DNA of 64,000 nt from Branchiostoma floridae (lineage: Eukaryota; Chordata; Leptocardii; Amphioxiformes; Branchiostomatidae), in the NCBI RefSeq assembly GCF_000003815.2, contig NC_049993.1, positions 4,909,167-4,973,166 on the forward strand, read 5' to 3'. The position numbers and the translations under genes were made by a program. This document shows positions 17,768-28,570 of the stretch, in pieces. The notes under the pieces were generated by a model. That model worked only from the letters and a program-made list of their open reading frames with translations, was not told the DNA's origin and searched no databases. The number at the start of each line of letters is the position of its first letter. Position 1 is the first letter of the stretch.

Positions 17768-18644
17768 CAGAGGCGGCGGCACCAAATTTCGTTTGGGGGG
17801 GCAAACTTTTACTGACAGAATTGTATGGCACATGTAGCGCCAAAGGCGCTACCAGTCGCGCCAGAGGCGCGACCATCCTAGGGGGGTCCGTGGGCATGCT
17901 CCCCCGGGAAAATTTGAAATCTTGACCCTCTAAAACACCATTTCCTACGTTTTGACGCGCATATTTTGCTGCCAGACTAAGCTAAATTTGATGACAATTC
18001 TGTTAGAAAGACACATGGTTTTAGCGAGGGCGATGCCCCCAAAATATATTCACGATTCCGAGTGTCGAAGGTGTAAGCTGTCGCAAGGTTGGTCTGGGAA
18101 AATTTCAAAATCTGTACCCTCTGAAACGCCATTTTCTGTACTTTGGGGGACAAATTTTGCTGAGGGACTATGCTAAATCTAATGTCATTTTTGTGAATGA
18201 AAGAGATGTTTGAGGGCAATGACCCACGCCTCAACAAATTTTCACCATGTCGTTGTGAGCGCCGGAGGCACAAGTCATCGCTAGGGAGGTCCGGACAAAA
18301 TTTTGAAGTCTTGACCGCCTAAAACGTCATTTCCTGCATTTGAGGCCCACATTCTGCTTGTAAACCAAGTATAGTACGATAGTAAAATTTCTAGTAGTTA
18401 AAAAGGTTTTTAAGTGCGACGCTCCCGCAACATATTGTCCTGCGCCGACATGGCCAAAGACGCGAGCCGTCACAAGGGAACACTGGCGAAATTTTGAAAT
18501 CGGGACTCTCTGAAACGTCATTTCTTGCGTTTTCAGGCGTAAATTTTCCCATTAGACTAGCTTGATTTAATGAAATTTCCATCATCAAAAAAATACACAA
18601 GGTTTCAGCATGATTTTCTGAGGGGGGGCGTGCCGCCGCCACTG
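17768..18644. mobile_element. ~880-bp TIR element with four ~195-bp internal units, copy 1
   Basis: Ends are CAGAGGCGGCGGCACC and GTGCCGCCGCCACTG, and TCATG lies directly outside each end (17763-17767 and 18645-18649). Inside, a unit recurs at steps of 190-195 bp. It runs CCCTCTGAAACGCCATTTCC, then TTTTGAGG-CAAATTTTGCT, then GACTAAGCTAAATTT, then a GC-rich GCGCCGAAGGCGC-like hairpin. Anchor points are near 17966, 18156, 18351 and 18545. There is no ORF for a transposase. The copy at 27677-28564 has the same plan. Confidence 0.85.
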
Positions 18645-18649
18645 TCATG

Positions 18650-19586
18650 CCCGGAGGCTAATTGCAAGTACATCGGAGACATACATGTGACAATGAACAG
18701 TGATAAAGATTATTGTAGAAAGAGGCTACTCGAATCCTATAATGGAGAGATTTAAAAAAATGAATCAAGTTACCAAGTGTCAGAATTGATTATAACCTAC
18801 ATCATGCTGTGATACTTGGAGGGTTAAAGTTAATGACCAATCAGAGCTGATTTCCTGTGGTGTTGTTGTTCTGAGCCCCTCCAGGGTGGTAGACTGACTG
18901 TCTTCTGAGCAAATTAAACACAGTGAAACACCACTTACCCCCTCCCAGCACTCCAAATGACTATGTTAGGACATCACGGCACAACAACTATAACCTTCAG
19001 ACTACCATGGTTCCTGCAAGCAATGTTTACAGATTTGGAGGAAAATGTGACTTTTTCCCTATTGCTTCATGTTTTTATTATTTCATATCACTCCCAATTT
19101 GTGATTAACACTGAAATAAATTACTGGTGTGTAAACTAGTGGTCACCTTTGCTCAGAAGATACCTCTATTAAGCTAAGTCACAAAAATCATGACAGAGTG
19201 GAGGACAGGATGATACTCAGAGTGGTCTGGTAATTGTTTCACCTTCCCAACACTGCAGAACTTACAGCAGCTGTGGTCAATGGCATCAGTTTCAAATTCA
19301 TGTCAAGGTTGAATCTGTTTAAATTTGGTAATTATCCATTGTGTTGTCTTTCACACCAATTACAAACCTACATGTCACCAACTGGTAATAGTGGTAGAGT
19401 TGAGTTTCCCCAGCGCACATGTCTGGAAAGGCTTCCCACTGACTACAGTGGACAGTAAGGAGGCCAGAACCATGCCTTCAAGGTCACATCCTGCCGTTTA
19501 CAAGGTCAACTGTCGATGTCCTACTGACTGGTTGTTTTATCTGCTGACATGGCGCTGTGAGGGAGGGGATCATTATTACAGTAACG
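18650..19586. other. Intergenic, no gene seen
   Basis: No supported gene. ACCAATCAGAGCTGATTTCC (18836-18855) contains a CCAAT-type box on neither side of any recognised start. Confidence 0.35.
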
Positions 19587-19589
19587 TTA

Positions 19590-20033
19590 GGCCATACCAA
19601 TTTAGTTGTTTGGTTCACGGATTTGCTGGAAAATAAAAAAAAATAAATAAAGAATTACCACTCAGCAAATTTTCACCATTAATGAAACCATTCACCAACT
19701 TTCTAGTGTAGCAAATTGGCCTTTATATTATAAGCTCCTTAAAAATGTGGGTATTATTATTATTGTATTGTAGTTGTATTTTTCATTCATGAAGAATGGG
19801 ACAAACATAAAAACTGACACTTCTTTTGTAATTTTCAAGGAACAGGTGATGTTACTGTACAGTAATAGTAACAGTTTTTGTACTTTTTTCAAGCTGAAAA
19901 CTTTTTATTCTTTATGTTTTGGATTAGCCCTTATCTTTACCCCAACCATTTTACAATTATTTTTTTTTTTCCCTGTCGCTCCATATTTTTTATGAAAAAA
20001 ATCCGTGAACCAAGAAATTAAAATGGTGTGGCC
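19590..20033. mobile_element. TTA-target MITE family, copy A (444 bp)
   Basis: Starts GGCCATACCAATTTAG..TTTGGTTCACGGAT and ends ATCCGTGAACCAAGAAATTA...GGTGTGGCC, with TTA on both sides (19587-19589 and 20034-20036). Shared interior words include AATTACCACTCAGCAAATTT, CATTAATGAAACCATTCACC and TTTATATTATAAGCTCCTTA. The TTA duplication points to PIF/Harbinger-type mobilisation. No transposase is encoded. Confidence 0.85.
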
Positions 20034-20114
20034 TTAGTCTGCTTTCTCTGCCATGATCATGATACACTGTAGCAATAAAGAAATGAAATTGGTCAAATCG
20101 GTAGAGACACTATC

Positions 20115-20240
20115 TCCAAGCAGATGTTGGATAGAGATGTGAATCTCCAAGCAGATGTTGGGTGGAGACGTTAATCTGCAAGCAGATGTTGGGTGAAGAT
20201 GTTGATCTTCAAGGTATTCAAGCAGATGTTAGGTGGAAGG
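20115..20240. repeat. Minisatellite, ~31-bp unit (AAGCAGATGTTGGGTGGAGA)
   Basis: Three consecutive 31-bp units starting CTCCAAGCAGATGTTGG are followed by a diverged fourth starting TTCAAGCAGATGTTAGG near 20218. The units drift by one to three substitutions each. No protein frame is conserved across them. Confidence 0.75.
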
Positions 20241-21104
20241 TAGTCTTTCACCCTGACATCTACTTGGGGATTCGAGACATGTAACTTTGTAAGATCAAGT
20301 AAGGCCACAGCAAGTAAATTTTATGGATGACATCAGCGCGCTCATTAATTTTCACCTGATTTCAGAAAAAAAAACAAGATTTTTTTCTTCTGCATTGATG
20401 GTCAACATGAAGACAAAGTATCAAAATGAGCAAATATGATGTATTGTAGCCTAATAATTGTACTTGTAGAAGTGACACTCGCGAGGTACCCAGGGCTGTA
20501 GTTTTAGAAATAAAACTTATTGGATAGTTGTAAAGGTGACACCAATATGGAAGCCATGAGTGTGGTTACCAACTTTGTTGGTGATGCCAGTCTGCCACCC
20601 TAGTGTCACTTTTACCACACCAGTACATGTCTTGAATACAGGAATGAATGCCTTGTTGGCTCTGATACCATGTTTTGTCCCATTAATTCTTGTTACAACA
20701 TTCATCACAACTTAAAGGTGCCTATTTTTGGAAATGTAGCCATATTGTTTTTTTTTTTCACCCATCTTGTTTTTTTTTCGCCCTATCGCACTATTTTTGC
20801 AGTCTGCAGAGGATGTCATCCATAAAATTTACTTGCTATGGCCTAATGGTAAGTTCCAAATAATTTTACCCTGGGCCACAAAAAACGGATCTCCTGTAGT
20901 CCTAGGCCTGTACAGATGGGGAGTGACACATTGGTACACAGACAGGTAAATTTGGATGGAAAAGTGAACTGATCACAAGATAAGAAAACTAATAGCAAGA
21001 CCTATTAAACCATCACCCTGCTTCCCCTGTAACCAACACGAATGTTTTCCCTATGGGCTGCCTCAGGAGGAGAGGGTTATGAAACACTAGCGGTGAGTAG
21101 TAAA
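20241..21104. other. Intergenic, no gene seen
   Basis: Only short ORFs and T-runs are present. Nothing was recognised. Confidence 0.35.
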
Positions 21105-21190
21105 CAGTCTCCTGGCTCTTGGGAATCGAACCCTGGACCGCCAGCTTACAAAACCAACACCAACACCACTTTGCCAAAAGGTCCAGACCC
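21105..21190 (-). repeat. tRNA-like Pol III promoter, probable SINE or tRNA relic
   Basis: On the minus strand, TGGCAAAGTGG (21176-21166) fits the tRNA A box and GGTTCGATTCC (21132-21122) fits the B box exactly, 33 bases apart as in real tRNAs. The flanks do not form a clean seven-pair acceptor stem, the T stem has mismatches and no anticodon arm is convincing. A tRNA-derived SINE or pseudo-tRNA is therefore more likely than a working tRNA. Confidence 0.5.
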
Positions 21191-21272
21191 ATTGGCCTGG
21201 TCAGTCTGTGGCGCTTTATGAACCGCGGTGTTGTAGTTAAACCGAACTTGCTCTCTGTGTTGAAGTTCAGGG

Positions 21273-21492
21273 TAACGATAGTTCACCTTTTTCCGCTGGG
21301 TAACCTATATCCATTACATTTAAAAACTGGCTATTTAGGAATGTGAAGTCTACGGACGGTGGCTTAACGATTGCATCTTTCTCAAAATATTGTAGTTTGA
21401 AAATTCCGTCCGTCTACTTTACATGCCCAAATTTTCTGCTTTCAAATACAACGGATATAGGTTAACCCACGGATAAAGGTAAACTAACGTTA
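21273..21492. mobile_element. 220-bp MITE, copy 2 (ends TAACG-TAGTT-ACC)
   Basis: Left end TAACGATAGTTCACCTTTTT, right end GGATAAAGGTAAACTAACGTTA, with inner GGGTAACCTATATCC and GGATATAGGTTAACCC. Same length and arrangement as 16459-16678, including the inverted GGACGG / CCGTCC pair. It is more diverged at the outermost bases. Confidence 0.85.
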
Positions 21493-21653
21493 AGCATCTA
21501 CCTACCACCCGTCTAGCCTGATCAGCTAACCAACCCTGACATGTGGAATAATATTTTGTCTGCAGGGTTTGATCCATGCAGACAGAAGTCTGGTGGGTGG
21601 GGAGGCAGATGTCTTGTCTGTGGAACCATGGTGTAAATATGGCACATTCATTT

Positions 21654-21766
21654 AGCCTCCATAGCAGGCTCTCTATGGACTTTTTTGGCACTTTTGCTGG
21701 CTATTTCTTTTTGTACTGGGTCGCTGATTGCTGGCCTCTCTCATAGCCGTCCATTTTAGAGCCTGC
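21654..21766. mobile_element. MITE fragment, left end intact (AGCCTCCATAGCAGGCTCTC)
   Basis: Begins AGCCTCCATAGCAGGCTCTC and then matches 11255-11335 over TTTTGCTGG-TATTTCTTTTT and TACTGGGTCGCTGATTGCTG. The right terminal repeat is shortened (TTTTAGAGCCTGC). It complements the fragment at 11255-11354. Confidence 0.65.
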
Positions 21767-21871
21767 ATTTTTTCGGCGGTACAAAGTCATATTATAAAAC
21801 GATTAGCCATTCATCTGCCCTATTAACACATACGTTAGGAATAATTCACAACTCCGTGAGAGGCAATTCGC

Positions 21872-21988
21872 ATGTCGGCTGCAAGCATTTTACAACTCGG
21901 GCAACACGCGCCTCCCGGCCGCCATCTGTCACGCGCTACGCGCTCCGCCCGAGCAAAGGCGTCGGACATACTGAAAGAACGTCGAACT
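21872..21988 (+). other. Possible first coding exon in a CpG-rich patch
   Basis: An ATG at 21872 opens 39 codons (MSAASILQLGQHAPPGRH... to ASDILKERRT) that end at GAACTG|GTAAGT, a very strong donor. The sequence from about 21890 to 22140 is GC- and CpG-rich compared with its surroundings. I do not recognise the peptide and found no matching downstream exon, so this could equally be chance or the 5' end of a noncoding RNA. Confidence 0.25.
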
Positions 21989-22171
21989 GGTAAGTTTCAC
22001 TTCTGTGTTTTTAAAAAGCAGTTTGACCCCGAAACCGTTAGAGAATTGTCGGGTCAGTGCACACGGGGCGTGACAGCGCACTGTCCGTGTCCGGCGGAGA
22101 TGCGTGCAGTTTATTAGCCGTCCACGGCAGGCAGGGAATTCGCACCTCCTTGTTAATCGCCCCAGTCGTTT

Positions 22172-22407
22172 CACAGACTTATGTATCAGCTTGGCACCTT
22201 TGAACAGGCAGGCAAACTTTAACCTTTATCACACCGAGGTAGCCGTTTGGTTACCGGTTACTACTCCACTGCTATAAATGGACTCCCTACAGACAGGGAA
22301 CATCCCTACGGGCGGCCACAGACTTATGTATCAGCTCGGCACGGTTGAACAGGCGGGCAAACTTTAACCTTTATCACACCGAGGTAGCCGTTTGGTTACC
22401 AGTTACC
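22172..22407. repeat. Direct duplication of 91 bp, 145 bp apart
   Basis: 22172-22262 (CACAGACTTATGTATCAGCT..., TTATCACACCGAGGTAGCCG, TTTGGTTACC) recurs at 22317-22407 with about four substitutions. The spacer is unique. The near identity suggests a recent local duplication. Confidence 0.85.
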
Positions 22408-22409
22408 AG

Positions 22410-23224
22410 GGGGCAAAGCACATGTGACCATACCGTTATACCGACAAACTGAAGCGGTTAGAGAGACAACAACAACAACAACTAAGCTTAGAGAAAACAT
22501 GTTGATAAGATTTTGATTTGATTTAAAAGTCATGTTACTTTAGATATCAGACTACTTGACGATATCTTATTATTTATGAGGAATGCGCATGCATGAATGA
22601 TCTTCGCTGCAAACTCCTATTAAACTCAAGAGGCTAACATTCATTACTGAATAGAAAACTTCACTAGTGCATTGTTGTACGAACAGACAACAGTATACAT
22701 CTTAATGTGCTATGACTAACAAATAATGATTTACTCAAATACTAGTAAATGGAATTGTTTTACAACACAGCTCCACTTCACGATGGTTGTAGCTGAAATG
22801 TGTGTTTATCAGGAATCCTTTGTCTGTAGTACTTCAATTTACTGCTAGAGGTCTCTGCTGTTTTAGCCAAGACCCCTGCTGTTCAACTGCTTATGTACTT
22901 GTTCTGCAATAATGTTTGAAAAAAAACTGCCTGTCTTAGATTTATCTATCAATCAATTAATCAACCAATTAATTACTAATGAATGGAAGATGTTCTGAAG
23001 AATGGCAAGTATACATACATTTGTCTGCAATCTCAATAAATTAGGTAACATACAATATATAGGATTATATACATTCTATTATGTGATCGTCATCAAGATG
23101 CACATGCCTAAAGTTATTGGACATAATCCAGGAGACCATGTCATGTTGACTTAATATATCTTGGCAGGCCTACAATAGTCAATAACTACCTCACAGCATT
23201 TTGTGCAAAAACTGTACTGCTAGC
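22410..23224. other. Intergenic, no gene seen
   Basis: AT-rich sequence with an ATCAATCAATTAATCAACCA run near 22950. Nothing could be supported. Confidence 0.35.
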
Positions 23225-23226
23225 TT

Positions 23227-23332
23227 TAGCCTCATTCGCAGACTTCTGGAGCCACATAGTTACTTTTTTTTTTTGAATCAGCGCTCCCATAGAATTAAAT
23301 ACTAATGCTCCAGAGGTCTGCATATTAGGCTA
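23227..23332. mobile_element. Small MITE, ~106 bp
   Basis: TAGCCTCATTCGCAGACTTC followed by TGGAGC faces GCTCCAGAGGTCTGCATATT followed by AGGCTA. The inverted repeats are about 26 bp with a few mismatches around a short AT-rich core. Confidence 0.65.
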
Positions 23333-26300
23333 CACTAGCTTCATCTTCTGTCAGAGCTTAAAATTTCACACCCTTCCAACCCTCTTCTTAGCTATAGCAA
23401 AGATGTTATATTCAATATAATGTCCTTGGTTATAGCAGCACAGACACCCTCTGCTGAAAGGCATTTCTCTTAACCCAGATTTGCGCCAGTGTCTAATTAT
23501 ATGCCATAACGAAGACAGCTTACCGTGGAGAGATGGCATCAGTCTTCTGAGTAAGCCAAGGTGATCCAAGGTCTCTGGGCAGACTGGGGAGGATTAGGCC
23601 GGCTGTAACATTTGTAAAGGGGAGGGGATCAGACCAGGATAACTCATAAGCCTGTCCATTGTGCAGGCAGTCCCTAATGACTGACAGAGTGTATCAGAAT
23701 GTCAGTCATGCAGGCTTAGACAGGTTCTACTCTATTCTAAATGCATTTTATACAGAATTTGTGTCAGCATTGATAAAAAAATGAGCATCATGTTAAAGCT
23801 GAGGCTTTCTGCAGTTCAAGTCAATCCTAAGTTATAGCATCTTCACTTCATCATTATATATAGCAGTCAACGTATACCATGGAAAATTCAATTCTGACAT
23901 TCAGGAGAAAATTCATATATCAAAGAGCTTTAGCATTGGATACATGTATAATGACTGCAGAAAAAGTTTTCTTGGTCCATTTTACCATCCCATTCAAAGC
24001 AAATTGACAGTGGGAAATGATACAGGTTCTATCTTCATCTAGATTTTACCCGATTCTGTGCAGGGCAGATGTGGTGGTGTGACTTAAGATTCAACCATTT
24101 AACTACAACAGAACTTAATGTACAAGTAATACCGTAATAGTACAAGTAATACAGGCAACATTAATGTTAGAGAGGATTTCATCCACTTTTGATGGTTATC
24201 TTTTCAGGATAGACAATTGGATAGACAGAGAGCAATAATCTATAATCAACGACTGTGCAGACAATTTGTTTGAACGTATATCTATTGATGAGAAGCTCAA
24301 ATTGGCCTGCAGGCCACTTTTCATTGAGATCATGAGGGAGGTATGGTCAGATAAAACAGAGATACAGATTACATCGAGTCCTAATAAATCTAACATTATC
24401 TATCAACGTATATCACTACACATACATGGTACAAAACATTTGTAGAGCGAAAGCTTAGCATTCATAGTCCGTGTCCTTTCGTTTTTGGCCATTTGTTTTA
24501 CTTCAAGAGTCTCTGAAAGCAGGTCAGATTTGGGGCCGTACATATGTCAGTTGTGTCTAAAATGTAATATTGGATTTACACACCATAGTTCATAATGATG
24601 ATGATAATTCCTTGTTCTGATATTTGGTTCAGATTGTCCTCCAGAAAGGTGTCAATACCCACCAAAAACCATCCTTTGTTTCACAAAAATCTATAGAAAA
24701 TTCAAGATAAAGGAAGACTCATTGTAGGAGGATCTGAAAGGGGGTTCTGAGTTTACTCTTTCTAGAAATACCTAGTCCAGCACACCTTTAGCGCTCTACT
24801 ATGATCACAATGACTGGATATTTTGTTGAATAATTTCACAAATGAATTTGCTTCTGATCATGAAAATGAATTTCATCTTCAGTAACCCCCCATATCCACC
24901 CTTGTCCCTCCTAATACCATATCACAAAGCCTGATCACAATGGTAGTCATGAAAGAGGTATGCCAAACCGTTGGTATGATATGGGGGGAAGGAAAGTTGA
25001 TCAGAGTTTGTTCATTGGGTTGCTAATAAGCCACAGACCCCTGTGGGCGCCTGTAATCCCCCCAAATCCCCCTCTCAAGGCCGGCCCACACAGGAACCAT
25101 CCAGACTTACTAAATACTGCCTCCAGCTGCTGACAGGGGGAGGACCATTCTTCAGATGGAGGAGGGACTGTTCAGTAACAGTACAGATGGAGACGCTCAA
25201 TATCATTGTCCAAAGGCTAGCCTCCACCAGGCCTTCCTAAGGGGCTATGGATAGCAGAATTTAGCAAAAATACTTAAAAAGGGGTAAATAATTGTGCCTG
25301 ATACTGATAGTGGGCAGACAAATGAAACTCTCTGGTGGCCAAATTCCCCTGGCAAATGACTGCATTCTCCCCATAGCCAGTAGCTAGTACTACACTGAGG
25401 AGGTGTTTGTCACAGCTGTATCTCCTCCATGCTGAAGAAGCCTGTGAGAATGGACAGATTTGTAACATTATACAGTTATGACAATTGTGAGGGATGTCTC
25501 TTTTAAAAATCATTCTGGATCTATGAGTGTCTTTGAGTGTAAGTTGGGCCATACAGATCACTAGAGGGATTCACCTGTTGCACTTCAAAAAGATAAAACA
25601 GTCATCCTCTACTATGGTGAAGCATACATGTTCTTTCAATATGCTGGACATCTAGTGCAGTTTACCATGCATGCATAAATGCTTAGGCCAAAGTATGGCA
25701 TGGTGCTCATGATCAGCCTATCAAAAGAACACATAATTTTATGCATAATCTCAGTAAAAGAAGACTGATTAATCTTTTTGAGTGTAACAGGTGAGAAATG
25801 ACATTAGTCCCTTTAGTGATCTATACAGTATACACTGCATTGGAATAATTTCTTGTTCTAATAAAGAAAGGATAAAAAAGACTGATACCACCTGTTCATA
25901 TCTGATAGGTGCCTGGCCAGGTGATTGACAGCTGAAAACAACTTGCTCATTTACAGATGTTTGTGGTGGGGAAGATTACATCATATTGACCTGTCAGTCA
26001 AAGTGGTGTACCCAGGATGTAAAGTAAAGCTTTAGACAGGGGATACTACAAAATACTTATGTGAGAGAAGGGAAGGAAAGAAGGAAGAGAAGAATGGTAG
26101 AGGGGATAGAGAGAAGAAAAAAGACTACAGAATGTAAGAAAGAGAAAGAAAATACAGAAGAGCAAAGGTTTCACACATCAATGAAGGTTCCCTTTAACAG
26201 ACATTCAGGTGATTTTAAAGACTTATCCTACACCTTGAGTATTATTTGTAAAGAAAATCTTCCCAGAAGTCATGTATGGCATGTACATGTAACATCTATT

Positions 26301-26460
26301 ATCATAATACCGGTACGTTTACGACGATTTCTCTAGCCATACTGATTTGACACATTGTCAACGCATCATTTTCTCCAGTTACATGTTGCTGTTATAGGTT
26401 GCCCTTGCCACTTCTTCTGTGTAACTTTTCTGCCACTCTTGTCCTGCTAAAAGCGTAATA
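23333..26460. other. Intergenic, no gene seen
   Basis: A purine-rich GAAGGAAAGAAGGAAGAGAA run lies near 26070. Near 25225-25400 a stretch (GGCTATGGATAGCAGAATTT..., ATTCTCCCCATAGCCAGTAG) resembles the repeat at 34260-34580. No exon could be supported. Confidence 0.4.
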
Positions 26461-26711
26461 TTGTAATTGTAACACGCCGCGGAATTACACGGCGAACGGG
26501 CGCGTGGTTGGGAGGGGGTACAAAATACCGGTAGGAAGAAACACGGCACAATTAACTGCCGCTATGTACATTTATACATCCTTTGATGTTCCTTCCTTTT
26601 CTGTCAGTAAATGCATAAAACATAAACCTGCATGAGCATACAAAATGTTATGAGAAAACGGACGTATACTGTCAAGAATTTTCATTTAACTTCTGTCCGT
26701 CACAGCCGCTA

Positions 26712-26778
26712 TGACGTAACACTTCACTGCTAGCGTAGATATAAAAATGGCGGGAAAATGGCTGCGTACGTTCAATTT
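26712..26778 (+). promoter_or_regulatory. Promoter-like module: CRE-like site, TATA, YY1/E2F words, initiator
   Basis: TGACGTAA (26712-26719), TATAAAAA (26740-26747), ATGGCGG (26747-26753) overlapping GGCGGGAAA (26749-26757), and an initiator fit TCAATTT (26772-26778) lie in promoter-like order. The CpG-rich stretch 26475-26510 is upstream. An ATG at 26747 gives only 29 codons. No downstream gene was recognised, so this may start a noncoding transcript or be coincidence. Confidence 0.3.
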
Positions 26779-27670
26779 TGCCCATTCAGTCATAGATCCG
26801 GGCTATTATGCAACGGTTCTTCACACTTTTACATGAGTTGTAGGTCACCAACAGAAATTCAAGATTGTTGTTGAATCATGTTCGTCTTGTGCCGTGAGCA
26901 TGTGTAATTATGATCTATAAATTTGGCAATGAATGTGACAGTGTGTTCGTCCCACGACGAGCTGCCTACCCCGAAAAAGATACTGAAAACTTTTGGCCTT
27001 GTTGTCTTCGAATGCATTGTTATCGATGCTTTGTAAATGATGTATTGGACACCTAGATGTCTGAAGTGTGCACAGCTCAGAAATAACTATTGTTGCATGT
27101 GTAGATCTCTTTAAGTTCCAGTATTTTGAATCTACCAGTATAAGTCTTACTACCGGTATTATGCCAATGCATGTTACTTGCTGTATCAACAAGCATGTAG
27201 TGCCTCCTGGCAGGGAAGGGGGTACTGCAGCCTCCTGGTCAGGATGCTTATCACATCAAAAATCCCGAAGCAGCAATAATCAGTATTCTTCTTCATTCCT
27301 ATATATGAAAGAAGTAAGGTCTTTCATTCATAATTCATTCATCAAATACATTTAACAATTTGTAAAATTTTCCAATTGCTGATCAGTTGTGATGGTCCTA
27401 AGAAAAAGATATTGAGATATCAGGTGAAAAAAAAAATTTCACTTCTTTTGCAAGGAATCAGGAAGTGCAAACATACCCGGATTGCAGGTATGCAGTTTGA
27501 TATTGTAAGATCGTGGGTCGTAACAAATGTAATTGATTATAACATTATGTATCAACTTACTGTCCTGTATAATGCAAAAAAATTACACATTCCCTCAGTT
27601 TCCTTGTCTGCATCCCGTATTTCTACCACCTTCTCTCTTCTGGCCGACCTATGGCAGGAATCTATAATAC
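26779..27670. other. Intergenic, no gene seen
   Basis: Two unrelated ORFs of about 95 codons overlap on opposite strands. Neither has family features. Confidence 0.35.
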
Positions 27671-27676
27671 AGCCCG

Positions 27677-28564
27677 CAGAGGCGGCGGCACCGTTTTTCA
27701 GTTGTGGGGGCGAATATTTGTCATATCACTAAATTGAGGGCCGAAGGCCCGAGGCGGGGGCATGCACCCCCGGAAAAATTTCAAATTTAAACCCTCTGAA
27801 ACGCTATTTCCTGCATTTTGAGGGGCAAATTTTGCTGCCAGATTAAGCTAACTTCAATGGCATTTCTATCAAAAATACATGTATAGTTTTAACTTTAGTT
27901 ATTGAGGGCGACACCCCCAACATATTTTCACTATCTCGAGCGGCGAAGGTACGAGCCATTGCAGGGTAGGTTCTGGAAATTTTTAAAATCTAGACCCTCT
28001 GAAACGCCATTTCCTGTATTTTGAGGGACAAATTTTGCAGTTAGACTAAGCTGAATTTAATTAAACTTCTAGTAGAGAAAACGATTTTTTGAGGGCGACG
28101 ACCCACGCACCAACATATTTGCACTACGTCGTCGTGAGCCCCGAAGACGCAAGCCGCCGCAAGGGAGTTCTGGAGAAATTTTTAAATCAGGACATTTTGA
28201 ATGTCGTTTCCTGCATTTGAGGGGAACATTTTGCTTGTAAACATATCTAAAGTTTGATAATGAAATTTCTACTAGAGGTTTTGGGGGACGACGCTCCGGT
28301 AGCATTTTCCCACCATGTCCAGTGCCGAAAGCGCGAATCCTCACAAGGTTCTCACAAGGGAGGTCCTTTGAAATTTTGAAATCTGGACCCTCTGAAACGT
28401 CATTTCCGGCATTTTCAGGGCCAAATTTTGCCAGTAGACTAGCGAGATTTGATGAAATTTCCATTAGTGAAAATATACACAAGTTTCAGCTTGATTTTAT
28501 GTGTTTCAGCTTATTTTATCGTGGGGGCGTCGCCCCCACTGCCCCCACGGTGCCGCCGCCACTG
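27677..28564. mobile_element. ~880-bp TIR element with four ~200-bp internal units, copy 2
   Basis: Ends CAGAGGCGGCGGCACCG and CGGTGCCGCCGCCACTG, flanked by AGCCCG on both sides (27671-27676 and 28565-28570). Unit anchors (TTTTGC following GAGGG-CAAA) sit near 27830, 28033, 28229 and 28426. The third unit differs in the same way as the third unit of copy 1 (GCTTGTAAAC in place of GCTGCCAGAC), so the four-unit array predates the spread of the element. It is noncoding and non-autonomous. Confidence 0.85.
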
Positions 28565-28570
28565 AGCCCG

